DNA of 64,000 bases from Przewalskia tangutica (GCA_029844215.1 CM056726.1:80529548-80593547); one strand, 5' to 3'. Shown: positions 46,580-58,995, numbered from the stretch's first letter. Numbers and translations: made by a program. The notes: generated from the letters alone by a model not told the origin.

Positions 46580-48364
46580 TTGATCTTAAAAGATAAGAGA
46601 CTTGACTTAAATTAATTAATATGAATTTTGTGTGAAACCTCATTCGTGAGTAATGAGTACTTGGTTTTTAAAAGGAATAATGTTTCACTGATTTCGGAAA
46701 TCAGAATAAGTATCGAACAAACCACTGCAACGTTAATAAAGGGAAATGTTTTGACTAATTAAGTATTATTAAAACCAGTAGAAACCTCCATCTGCATAGA
46801 AACTAAGATGAGACAAAATGATATTACATTTTCTAGATCATGGCTGCTTAAATAAGATTGATTATGAACAAGAATAATCTACTCACATATAAGGCATACG
46901 TATCTCAAATTGTTTTAAAGGAGAATTATATCATTAAGTGATTAAAACTATGAACTACGAAACCTTTCGAAAATGAGAAACTTGAGCATTTGAAATTAGG
47001 CAAACTTGAACGTTTGGAAAATAATGTGGTTACTTGATTTTACAAAGGGAAGTGTTTTGGTTTACTTAAAAAGATAGTCACTCTATTTTTATACTACGGG
47101 TATTGTGTGACTTTTGTGAAAGAAACGGATCTTTTAAAGAGTTAATGTATGAAGTACTTTGGGGATAAATACCCGAACTTGTTAAACTAAAGTAGAAGGT
47201 ACCTTGTGTGAAGAACTTGATTGTATTGGTTTGTGATAGCCTTGTAATACTTTCTTGTTGATTTGATAAGTAAACATGTTAGGATACTACGTGTGTTAGT
47301 ATCTTGTGGTGTTGTGTAAGGGGGTTATTCTTGTTGTGCTTATGTTGTTAAACTTTAAGCCCGTTGTACTGTTATTATATCACATACCCCCTTGACTTGT
47401 TATACCGAGGGCTTGCCACCCTTGATGCGGGTCTATACGGCCTATGCGGTCTATGTGACTATGCGGAGCAGCGGTATGCTCGAGTTGATCATTAGTGTGT
47501 TTTATCCGATCGTGGGATGCCTATGCGATGCGTGTGACTATGCGGTCTATTGAGACTATGTGGTGCGCGGAGTCCAGAGGGTACCGGTTAGCTACCCCGA
47601 TCGCGGTCTATACGACCTATGCGGTCTATGTGTGACTATGCGAGTGCGGAAGTCCGTGATTAGACACGCATAATGATACTATGGGCGATTGGCCTTGCTT
47701 CGATCATTAGCGGCCTAGAAAATACGATTCTGAGATATCTATTTCACTCGTTTATGTTGTGGGTGTGAGACCCATAGTTATAATTGAGTGATGACTTTGA
47801 GCGTGAGTCCACGACTTGACATATTCGCTTATTTATTGTGAGCGTAGTTTGGTTATCATATATGTCTCCTGCTTTATATAGACTACTATGATTTCATTTA
47901 CAGTATTTTCAGTTTCACATACTTGGTACCTGTTGTACTGACCTCCTTCGGGGGGCTGCGTTCATTCCGCAGGTAGAGGTATACCAGTTGTTGATCCTCG
48001 CTCTTAGGGTCACAGTTCAGCGTTTGGGAAGCTCCGTTTCTCCGGAGGCTTATCAGTGGTATAGTCCCCTGTCGTTGTCGGTACTTACATTCAGGGGTAT
48101 GGCGGGGCCCTGTCCCGCCATTGTTGTCATATCATTCTTAGAGTGCAGTAATCTTGTTGTGGCGAGTTGTAATGGGATGTAACTGTTCGGATCTAAGTTT
48201 TTATATATATATATATGCCGAAAGGCAACTTTTCTTCAGATAAACATGTGTTTTCTTTACATTGTTTCATGTTGTGTTTTATATTCCTCTAATTTCTCTG
48301 ATGTTGTATCACTAGGGTGCCCGGGGTAAGGCACCAGTCACGGGCCCGGGTTCGGGTCGTGACA
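46580..48364 (+). repeat. Plus-strand LTR fragment (5' part missing)
   Basis: Begins abruptly inside the long-class block (equivalent to position ~378 of the first LTR) and ends GGGTCGTGACA. No PBS follows; protease/RT linker sequence follows directly, so it is a solo LTR or LTR remnant inserted into the downstream pol. The array is at 47410-47680. Confidence 0.85.
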
Positions 48365-51300
48365 ATATAGGGCTTGCCCAGTGACTTTATGCAGTCGTCA
48401 GACCCTAGCCGACTTGATAGAGTTAGATATGACCGATTTCGATGTAATCATGGGTATGGATTGGTTAGCTTCTTGCTACGCCAATGTAGACTGCAGGGAG
48501 AGAGTGGTACAGTTCCAATTTCCTGGGGAGCCGGTTATCGAGTGGGAGGGGAACACTGTGTCGCCGAGGGGTAGGTTTATTTCTTACCTCAAGGCTAGGA
48601 AGATGGTGCAGAAGGGGTATATCTACCATCTCATTCGGGTGTTTGATACTGCGGCTGCGGTACCAGATTTTCAGTCAGTTCCAGTAGTCAGAGAGTTCCC
48701 AGATGTGTTTCCAGACGACCTCCCGGGTATCCCTCCTGAGAGGGAGATAGAGTTTTGTATCGATGTCTTTGCGGACATTCGGCTATTTCCATTCCGCCAT
48801 ACGAATGGCACCGCCGAGTTGAGAGAGTTGAAGGACCAGTGAGAGATTTCTTTGGAGAAAGGGCTTCATCGTGCCTAGTATTTCTCCCGGGAGCGCGTAT
48901 TGTTCGTGAAGAAGAAGGGCGGGGCCGCGCACGTGTGTTGATTCTGACGGTGAACAAGGTGACTATTATGAACAGATACCCCCTTCCCAGGATTGATGAT
49001 TTGTTCGACCAGTTGCAAGGTGCGAGATGTTTTTTCCAAGATTGATCTGCGATCGGGCTATCATCAGGTGCGAGTCAGAGAGGCGGATGTCCCTAGATCG
49101 CATTCGGACGATGCGGGCACTATGAGTTCAGTCATGTCTTTCGGTTTGACCAATGCTCGCGGTATTTATGGATTTGATGACCGAGTGTTCAAGCCATTTT
49201 GGATACGTTTGTGATAGTATTCATTGATGACATCTTGGTTTATTCGCTCGGAGCGAGGCATGCGAGCATTTGAGGCTGTCTTTGAGAGTTCTCCAGACCA
49301 GCCAGATTTATGCGCCATGTTTTCCAAATATGAGTTTTGGTTGGCTTGATGGCTTTTCTTGGGCACATTGTAGGGCGATGGTATTGGTGGATACGGCGGG
49401 ATCGAAGCGATCGAGTTGGCCTAGACCTACTACTCCGACAGAGGTGCGCATCTTTCTGGGCCTTGCAGGTTACTATCGGAGGTTCGTGGAGAAGTTTGCT
49501 TCTATTTCGGCACCTTTGACTAAGCTGACTCAGAAGGGAGCTAAGTTTCAGTGGACTAATGCTTGTGAGCAGGGTTTCCAGTTACTGAAGGAGAGGCTGA
49601 CGATCGCCCCAGTTCTTACTCTTCCAGAGGGTCTAGACGGTTATGTGGTGTATTGTGATGCGTCAGGCATCGGGCTTGAATGTGTGTTGATGCAGCAGGG
49701 AAAGGTTATAGCCCGTCAGCTTAAGAAGCATGAGAGGAACTACCCCACCCATGATTTGGAGTTGGCAGCGGTGATTCACGCCTTGAAGATCTGGAGGCAC
49801 TATTTGTATGGGGTTCATGTGGATATTTACACAGACCACAATAGCCTCCAGTATATCTTCAGCCAGAGGGATCTGAACTTACGACAGAGACGGTGGTTAG
49901 AGTTACTCAAGGATTATGATGTCGATATCTGTACCGAGGAAGGCGATGTTGTGGCGGATGCCCTTAGTCGTAGGTCGATGGGAGTCTATCGGTTGTGCGA
50001 CGAGAGGAGGGCATGGTCCGCGAGTTACATCGATTAGCGAGCCTTGGAGTCCGATTGATTGGTTACGATAGCGGTGGGGTTCGAGTTCGTGAGGTTGCGA
50101 GTCTTCCATCGTCGAGGAGGTGAAGAGGCAATTTGAGGATCCGATTTTGACACGGTATCGTGATCTGGCTCTTCGTGAGGAAGGGTCCTTTTGGTAGCAC
50201 GATGGGGTGCTAAGGTTTGAGGCATGTTGTGTGTTCGGATATTGCGGGACTTGATAGCGAGTTCTAGGGAAGCACGCGGTAGCGTTACTCTATCCATCCG
50301 GGGTCGACAAAGATGTACCACGACCTCAGATATGTGTATTGGTGGGATGGCTTGAAGAGGGACGTTGCAGAGTTTGTGGCTCAGTGCCCGTGTTGTCAGC
50401 AGGTGAAGGTAGAGCATCAGAGGCCTGGTGGTTTGTTACAGACGATAGAGATCCCGACCTGGAAGTGGGAGGTGATCAACATGGACTTTATCACAGGGTT
50501 ACCTCGCACTCCGACTATTTGTATGGGGTTCATGTGGATATTTATACAGACCACAAGAGCCTCCAGTATATCTTCAGCCATAGGGAGCTGAACTTACGAC
50601 AGAGACGGTGGTTAGAGCTGCTCAAGGATTACGATGTCGATATCCTGTACCACCCAGGGAAGGCCAATGTTGTGGCGTATGCCGCAGTCGTGAGTCGATG
50701 GGAGTCTATCGGATGTCTGACCAGAGGAGGGCCATGGTCCGCGAGTTGCATCAGTTAGCGAGCCTTGGAGTCCGATTGATTGATTCTGATAGCAGTGGGG
50801 TTCGAGTTCGAGAGGTTGCCGAGTCTTCCATCGTCGAGGAGGTGAAGAGGCAACAGTTTGAGGATCCGGTTTTGATGCGGTACCGTGATACGGCTCTTCG
50901 GGATGAGAAGGGTCCTTTTGAGGTAGCACCTGATGGGGTGCTAAGGTTTGAGGGCAGGTTGTGTGTTCCAGATATTGTAGGACTTCGGCAGCAGGTTCTA
51001 GGGGAAGCACATAGCGCGCGTTACTCTATCCATCCGGGGTCGACCAAGATGTACCACGACCTCAGATCTGTGTATTGGTGGGATGGCTTGAAGAGGGACG
51101 TTGCAGAGTTTGTGGCTCAGTGCCCGTTTGTCGGCCAGTGAAGGTAGAGCACGGAGGCACGGTGGTTTGTTGCGACGATAGAGATCCCGACCTGGAAGTG
51201 GGAGGTGATCAACATGGACTTTATCACAGGATTACCTCGCACTCAGAGGAAGCATGATTCTATCTGGGTTATCGTCGACAGGCTGACAAAATCAGCCCAC

Positions 51301-52282
51301 TTTCTTCCGATCGGGGCGACTTTTCACGAGGATTATGCGGACTTTACATCCGAGAGATCGTGAGGCGCATGGGGTCCCTATATCTATCATATCGCACAGA
51401 GCCCGATTCACGGCTAACTTCGGAGGTCTTTCGAAGGGATTAGGGGCGAGTGAGCCTCGATCGCATTCCATCCTCGACAGACAGACGAGCAGCGTACTAT
51501 CCGCACTCTTGAGGATATCTTTGTGGGCTGTGTTATTGACTTGAGGGTAGTGGGAGGATCATTTGCCTCTAGTAGAGTTTGCGTATAATAATAGCTACCA
51601 CTCCAAGATTCGGATGGCGCCTTATGAGGCCTTGTATGGGAGGAAGTGCGATCGCGATAGGCTGGTTTGATGTGGGCGAGGTGCGATTAGTGGGACGGAC
51701 ACAGTTGTGACGATGGATAAGGTGAAGCTTAACCAGGAGCGGCTATTGACAGCTCAGAGTCGACAAAAGTCGTATGCAGATCATCGTCGACGGCATCTGG
51801 AGTTCGAGGTTGATGATTGGGTTTTCCTGAATGTGTCACCCATGAAGGGTGTGATGAGGTTTGGGAAGAAAGGGAAGCTCAGCCCAAGGTACATTGGGCC
51901 TTATCAGATTGTCCTCAGGGTAGGCAAGGTTGCCTATGAGTTGGATCTGCCGTCCGATCTGGAGGCAGTGCATCCGGTTTTTCATGTTTCTATGCTGAGG
52001 AGATGTATCGGGGATCCATCTAGAGTACACCCGATTGACGATGTCCAGGTGACCGAGGGGTTATCGTATGAGGAGAGTCCCATAGCGATACTCGATCATC
52101 AGGTTAGGCGGCTGCGGACAAAGGATGTGGCTTCCGTCAAGGTCTTATGGCGGAACGAGAACATAGAGGAGATGGCGTGGGAAGCAGAGGAGGACATGAG
52201 GCAGAGGTATCCTCACTTATTCCCCACACCTCCAGGTAACTCACTTTCCTACTTGCTGGTTTTAATTTTCATATGTACTTAA
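48365..52282 (+). pseudogene. pol: Pol: PR tail-RT-RNaseH-IN-chromodomain-like tail, with internal duplication
   Basis: The protease tail (DVIMGMDWLASCYA, from 48411) leads to RT (REFPDVFPDDLPGIPP near 48690; catalytic FIDD at 49220-49231). RNase H shows YCDAS, HDLELAAVIHAL and TDHNSL in a long frame 49270-50037. A ~715 bp duplication repeats late RNase H, the integrase zinc finger and the first core residues; CPCCQ is intact in copy 1 but CPFVGQ in copy 2. The core follows (51210 on), then a clean 191-codon end, 51707-52282, with YIGPYQI (GPY/F) and a chromodomain-like tail (VLWRNENIEEMAWEAEEDMR). Frameshifts near 48842, 49045, 50037 and 51141 leave it non-functional as written. Confidence 0.88.
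49799..51244 (+). repeat. Direct tandem duplication inside pol (copies 49799-50513 and 50514-51244)
   Basis: Both copies start ACTATTTGTATGGGG and end at ACCTCGCACTC. The intervening sequence is nearly the same, with copy 1 about 17 bases shorter through small indels. The junction at 50511-50514 carries a CCG filler next to a GCACT microhomology. It is absent from the pol of element B and from the minus-strand pol. Confidence 0.92.
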
Positions 52283-52383
52283 GTGTTGTATTGTGGCCAT
52301 GTGTGGCATTTGCAAACTGTTTAAGTTATGAGGAACTTTATCGTTATCTGTCTTGGGAAGGAACATTCGGGACGAATGTTTCT

Positions 52384-52396
52384 AAGGAGGGGAGAA
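52384..52396 (+). other. Polypurine tract (PPT) with hairpin
   Basis: AAGGAGGGGAGAA before the 3' LTR; hairpin AACATTCG/CGAATGTT at 52362-52380. Confidence 0.88.
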
Positions 52397-54929
52397 TGTT
52401 ATACCCCGTATTTCCAGAGTATGTATGTGAGGACGTACGTACAATTGTGTAAGCCCGAATTATGTTAGGGACGAAAATTGTGAGCTTCCTACGAAAAGAA
52501 TTGTTTTTCCGACGGAAAATTTTCCGAACCTTGTAAGGGAATTTTACGTTTTCAAGAATTTATTTATTTTGGATTTTTCCGAGAGATGAAATATTTTGGA
52601 CCAACGAGAGGGAGACATGTGTCACCCTCAAGTGGACGGTTTGGTGAGGGAATTCTTGGCACGTTTTTGCCATGTTAAAGGCCTTAAACATTTGGTCAAT
52701 GTTTTGCTAGATATTTGTGGAGTAGATAGATAAGGTTGCACTTGTCCAAATCTCCACCACACACTTGCTTGAATCTTGGCCATTGAGGGTCCTATAAATA
52801 CCCCCCCTCTATTGCAAGACTTCTTCATCCACAAAAATATTTTCCAAGTCTCAAAAACTCCCTTCTCCCTTTGTGAGCTTTCGTCCAAGCTCTTCCCCTC
52901 CCCTTCCTTGTGTTCTCGCCGAAACACACCCCCCCCCTTGGTAGAAAAATATTCTCCAAGTATTGTTACTATTCCAAAATACCTTAGCCAAATACCTTGT
53001 AGTATTCCAAAGTCACCTCTATACTAAAAGCCCATAAATACTACTTTATATCCTTTAGTCACAAAATGAAACCCTGGGGAAATCTTCATAGTTGGTTGAA
53101 GTATTAAGTAGAAGTTGTTTAGAAACTTCTAAGGGTTTCTTGTAGCTATCGGAGCGTGCAGAATAGGAGCTAAACCTTACTCAGGATCGACATATATCTT
53201 GGATAATTTTGGGCTTGTCGAGGTAAATATCTTGTCCTTCTATTGTAATTGGAAATTACATACTGTAGTAGTATAGAAATGAGTATAAGAAATATAGAAG
53301 GATGGTATAAAATAAGAGAATTGAACTGTACTTACATAGGACTGTATTTACAGTAGACTTGTGTAGTTTGACGGGTAGGGAAGTGCTGCCCAATTTTCCG
53401 TAGAATAGAGAACCCTCAGCCTAGAATATTCTACAGTGTAGTCTAGACGTTGATAGACGTATTTGACTATTATAGGTTGATACTCTGCGCGCGACATATT
53501 CGACTTGGCAGGTGGATTTCGCCGAGGAGGTATGTGATTCTTCCTATCCTCTTGAGCATGATATTTTTGATATATATATATATAGTACAGTAGACGTACG
53601 TGTGTTAACTAAAATTTGTTTTACTCTGATGTCTTTTGACTTGAGTTTTAAATAATAAGAATCTTGAAGTATTTCAAAAGAGTTATGAATCATTTTTGAA
53701 AGAAAAGTAATACTTGGTTTTAAAAGCTTAAAGAGTTATACTAGCTTTATGGGAAGTTAGGTATAACGACTTTAGGAAGATAAAAGAACGGTTTACTTAT
53801 TTGTTTATGAAAGCCTTGTATTGATTTCTGAAAAGTGTAGTAAGATGGTTTGATAAGTAAACATGTTATGATGCTACGTGTGTTAGTGTCTTGTGATGTT
53901 GTGTAAGGGGGTTATTCTTGTTGTGCTTACGTTGTTAAACGTTAAGCCCGTTGTACTGCTATTATATCACATACCCCCCTGACTTGTTATGATGTCGAGG
54001 ACTTGCCATCCTCGATGCGAGGAATACCTCATGCGGTCTGTGTGACTATGATTCGAGGAATACCTTATGCGGTCTGTGTGACCATGCGGAGCTGCGGGAG
54101 TTCCAGGATGATCACTCCGGGTGTGTTACCGACGAGGTATACCTCATGCGGTGCAATGTGACTATGATTCGAGGAATACCTCATGCGATGCAATGTGACT
54201 ATGCGGTGTAGAGTCGGGAGGATGTCGCGGGTTAGCTACCCCGATGCGAGAATACCTCATGCGTGCATGTGACTATGCGAGTGCGGGAGTTCCAGGATTA
54301 GGCTCGCATAATGATACTATGGGCGATTGACCTTGCTTCGATCATTAGCGGCCTAGAAAAGACCAGTTATGTTATATCTATTTTTCTTTTGGTTATGCTG
54401 TGGCACTATGCGCGGTTACATTGGTTGTTTCGTACATATTTGTAAATTGGTTTTAAAATGATATGATTTCATTTAAAGTACTTTACAGTTTCACATACTT
54501 GGTACCTGTTGTACTGACCTCCTTCGGGGGGCTGCGTTCATGCCGCAGGTAAGGGGAAGCAGGTGATAGATCCTCATTCTTAGGATCCTTACTCTGGTGT
54601 CAGGAGCTCCATTTCTCCGGAGGCTCGACTTTTGGTACGACTCTCCCTGGTGTTGTAGATATTTGTACATTCAGGGTATGGCGGGGCCCTGTCCCGCCAT
54701 AGTTGTTTACTTTTCCTAGAGGTCTGTAGTCCTGTTGTAAAGTTGGGATGTAACTGCCAGACTTGGTACATATATATATATGCCGAAATGCAACTTTTTC
54801 TCAGATAAACTGTTTCTCATTTCATATTGTTTCATGTCTTGTTTTTATATTCCGCTGGTTACTCTGATGTATGCCTACTGGGGTGTCCGGGTAAGGCACC
54901 AGTCACGGGCCCGGGATCGGGTCGTGACA
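52397..54929 (+). repeat. 3' LTR, short class
   Basis: TGTTATACCCCG to GGGTCGTGACA. TATA at 52793-52800, hairpin near 53735-53768, ATGCGG array at 54000-54310. It lacks the long-class block, like both LTRs of element B. Confidence 0.92.
52793..52800 (+). promoter_or_regulatory. LTR TATA box
   Basis: TATAAATA followed by seven C, ~395 bases into the LTR. Confidence 0.65.
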
Positions 54930-55334
54930 TAACGAGTTATGTTGATTACAGCTATGAGAAAGGCAGCAGTGACCCAGGAAGGATTATGTGGATTGCGTAT
55001 CCAGGTTGGTAATAATTGTTGTATAGTTAGTATAATGACATACGGCTATATGGATTTATGTATGAGGGTCAGACGCGTGTTGCCCAGAATGATTTTAGAT
55101 TACCAAGGATTGGTAAGGACTAATTAGATACCGGGAAGGTATGAAACAACTTAATGAATTCTCATCAAGGTTTACGTGCTAATTTGAGATAATTAGGAGA
55201 TGATGAGCTTTCTGAGAAGGTAATGAACCCTTAAGAATCATGTTAAGGGACTTAATGGAAGACTATGTTAATAGATTAAGCTACGTAGTATGCTTAAAAG
55301 AATTGTACAGATGAGATACGTATGGTGTAAGTAT
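54930..55334. other. Unassigned 405 bp between two LTRs
   Basis: Does not match any LTR or internal block elsewhere in the window. It has no PPT before the next LTR start and no recognisable domain. It may be pre-insertion target DNA or internal remnant of an unrelated retroelement. Confidence 0.4.
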
Positions 55335-57977
55335 TGTTACACCCCGTAATTCCAAGAGGATGAGATGAGAACGTACGAAAGGAAATAAGATTCGAAGTTG
55401 GAAAAAAGAAAAAAAAACAAAAAGTTGGCAGAATATTTTTGGACATTTTTTCAGTCAACTTGGAAGCAGTATATCTCCTAGTATAATTGAGGTTTTTAGG
55501 TGTTTCAAAAGCCTAATATGAATTTCATTGAGTCTAGTTTCCAACGCAACAAACCGCTCATCGATAGGACATCGGAGTATAAAGTTATGGATGTTACAAG
55601 ATCGTCTAACAGAACAGACAGGATCAGGCGCCGGCTGCCGCGCAGCTGGCGCCAAAAAGCTGAAATTGTCCGAATTGACGCGCGGCGCCGGCTGCAGGGC
55701 CGCGGCGCCGAGGCGGGATTTTTTGCGGAAATAGGGTAAAAATAGAAGATATTTGTTGTAGAGGACCCCTGGGTGTGTGACAAGTGTCCCCCCAACTTGT
55801 GGATCAAGATAGAGGCTATATTATGACCAAGTCTTGCAAGACTTGGTCATTTGCAAGAATTCCTCCATAGAAATTTTCCTTCTCTTTCTCTAAAAGTTTA
55901 TGAAACCCTAAGCCTAAAAGAGATTTTTTTAGAAAGGCAACAAGAAGGAAATACGTTGGCAAGCTTGTAGGGGGTTCGTAGAGATGATATTTGCGGGAAG
56001 AAGAATTTCGGAAAGAGGGCTAAAGTGGGCAAGATTGTTGGACTATTTTGAGCTTATCAAGGTAACTACTTTGTCCTCTTAAGTGATTGAAGATTTCTTA
56101 TTGTTGTAGTTATACATTTTAACAAGCATGAGATATATGTATTGGAGATTAATAACTGTTATGGATATTAGAAGCCTAAAACCGAAATGACATGTTGAGC
56201 CATTTGAAATTGAAATCCAATTGGTCGATAATTAGAATCGTCGCATATTACCTACTTGAAGATTGTAGTAGTTATAATCAATTGCGGCTTATAACATGTT
56301 ATACTAAACCACTTGGATTGAAAAGGGATTGGAAACGAATTTGTATTGTTATCCCTATTTTGCCGAATGGACATTATATGTTGGACTAATTTGATATTTA
56401 TTGTGGGGCGGAATTTTACACGTCTTGATTAAGCGTGTAATCCCCTATTGTTAACTACTTTGTTGAGCCTTAAATGTGGCGTGTTTGGTTATTGAATTCG
56501 GCCTTGAAAAAGGTGGCAAAGTATGTAGAAACAAAGGAAGTGTTGTCCGATTTTCCGTAGAATTTAGTGACTTTGCACTTGGAATATTCTACGTTTGAAG
56601 CTAGAAGTTAATAGACGTATTATGGTCATTATAGGTTGACATACTACGTACGGCGTATTGGACTTAGCAAGTGGATTAAACCGAAGAGGTATGTGGAACT
56701 TTCTTATCTCTTGAGCCTGAATAAGTTGTAAATGTATAGTACGGTGAGCGTCTGAGATTTTGACAATCTAGTCCCTTTGATATCCTTGGCTTATTCTAAG
56801 AATGTCCAAGTTGGTTGAGTTAGAGAATTAACTCACTTGTTTAAATATTAAGGATATCTTGGTTTTCAAAAGTTAAGAGACTTTAAGTATGTTGAAAGTA
56901 TTTTTGATACTTGTTTTGTTGGAAAGTTTAAGTCTCTTGGTTATAAAGAAGAATGTAAGTTTCTAAGGTATAAAGCTAGTATAAATGCTTTATGGGAAGT
57001 TGGTTATAATAGCTTTATGGAAGGTAAAAAAAGAGTGATTTACTCTAAGTAATTTAAGTATGATAAATGACTTGAAATAATGAAAGGCAAATTGATTTAA
57101 AGGCATCAATTGCTTAAAGCTTTAAAAGAAAGAAGTCACTTGATTTAGAAACCCATAATTGTATTTCTAAAAGGTATTGTGACTTGTCTTGAGAAGTAGT
57201 TATGACTTGATACTATGGTTATTAGTATCTTGGAAGTTTTATATGAAAAAAAGTCATTTTAAAAGAGTGGAAGTATGTAGTACATTGGGTTAAATTCCCG
57301 GATTTTTATAAAAGACATGTTAGTGCCTTAAGTAAACTAAAATGAGAGTGTATATGAACAAGATTAATAAGAAGTTAGGGGATTTCTTAACTTGCTTATA
57401 TATTGCATGATAAGTCGGTAGTGCTTATGTTATGTATGATAGCCGGTTTGTGCTAGTGGTATATTATTCATTACGGGGTCATTCCCCGGGTTTGTGGATG
57501 CATATTCCGTGGATTTGCTACCCACGATGCGAGGAATACCTCATGCGAGTCCGTAAGGGCTTATGCGGGTGAAATAGTCCCATGCGGCGGATCTGACCTA
57601 TCACGAGGAATACCTCATGCGAGTCGTAAGGGCTTATGCGGGTGAAATAGTCCCGTGCGGCGGATCAGACTATGCGAGAATACCTCATGCGGGTCCACAC
57701 GACTATCACGGGTGAAATAGTACCCGATGGTAGGATTGCTTAATGATCTCTGCGGGCGGGTGGTCTGCTTGATCGTGAGCTCCCTATTTTTATGTTGTAA
57801 GTATACTCTTGATTACTCTCATTGTTAGTAAGGCACAGTGTACTTTTAATTGAGCTATCATACCTGTCTCCAGTTTTATTATAGACTTATGATTTCATTA
57901 CAGTACTTTCAGTTTCACATATTTGGTACATGTTGTCGACCTCCTTGAAGTGCGTTCATGCGCGTGTAGAGTATACG
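55335..57977 (+). repeat. LTR of a second family (type II), plus strand, right end displaced
   Basis: Starts TGTTACACCCCGTAA. It contains a GC-rich segment with repeated GGCGCC (55627-55715), a 28 bp perfect palindrome (55823-55850), the conserved ACACG/CGTGT hairpin (56417-56442), the GGGAAGTTGGTTATAA motif near 57000 and an ATGCGG/ATGCGAG array (57520-57760). It breaks at 57977, where a minus-strand LTR starts. No PPT precedes it, so it is a 5' or solo LTR. Confidence 0.75.
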
Positions 57978-58294
57978 TGTCACACCGAACCGGGCCGTGG
58001 TGGTTCCTACAGGCACCCTTCTACCTTAACAACACAAGTAAACTGCGGAATTTAAATAACACCTCATTATTTTTTTTTAAAACCAACATACGTACAAGGG
58101 CAAAGCCGACAAGGCTGCCATATAATATACATAATAAAAAGACACTACACTGTACATGAGTCCAATCCCACATATGAATACAGACCTCTAAGAGTTATAC
58201 TGAACTATGACGACAAGGCCATGTACCCATAATCGTACAAAAACACATCAAGGATCTATACCAAAAAGATAAACTCCTGAACAGAGGGAGCTAT
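57978..58294 (-). repeat. Type II LTR, minus strand, left segment
   Basis: Starts TGTCACACCGAACCGGGCCG and ends with GCTAT (58290-58294), the left target duplication of the solo LTR inside it. It continues at 62068. Confidence 0.8.
58290..58294. repeat. Target site duplication GCTAT (left)
   Basis: Matched by GCTAT at 62068-62072. Confidence 0.9.
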
Positions 58295-58995
58295 TGTCAC
58301 GACCCAACCCCGGGCCGCGACTGGTGCCCTACCTGAGCACCCTTCCAATCATACGACACCAAAACAACTGCGGAAAATAAGTAACACATTTTGTTTTTTA
58401 AAACGAAGGCAAAGCCGACAAGGCTGCCATAATATAAATCACCCAAAAGGGGCTTATACTATCAAAAATGTAATTACATCTCTAACCAGTCCAGCCCACA
58501 TATGAATACAAACCTCTAAGATTTGAACAAATACTATGACGGGACAAGGCCCCGCCGTACCCCTGAATATACATAACCATGACAACTCCGGAACATTGGA
58601 GCCATCTCAAAATGCTGAACCAGGATCCTAATCTCGCGGATCCACAACTGTGTACCTAAACCTGCGGACGTAACGCGGCCGAAGAAGTCGATAACAACAG
58701 TGCGAATATGGAGCGAAATAACGTCTGATGCAGATCATAACTATACAAAAGAATACCAGGGGCAAATATAAAAAGTACATACCAGATCCTGCCGTGTCAT
58801 TACCCCTTATGAACTTAATTGCACATCATTATCTTTTCCATTCCATTAAGAGTTATAGCCATATCTTACGTACATACTTAAGAGAAGTCATTAAGTTCAT
58901 TACCATCTAACTTACTTATCTTTCATAACATAATCCGGCCCTTTATGGAGGGACGTATACTACGCCCAATGCGGGGCGATCAAATCACACAAATA

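Larger units (their letters stand above)
48365..54929 (+). mobile_element. Plus-strand Tekay-like element, 5' truncated, with the best preserved pol
   Basis: Internal sequence from the end of protease to the PPT, then a 2533 bp short-class 3' LTR. Gag, the protease active site, PBS and 5' LTR are absent because the LTR fragment at 46580-48364 abuts it. Reading frames are much longer than in the other copies (up to 255 codons). Confidence 0.88.

Noticed and set aside
52628..52927. Minus-strand 99-codon frame
   Set aside because: Covers the LTR promoter and leader antisense; similar frames appear in other LTR leaders (14210-14515, 63208-63519) only because the sequence repeats.
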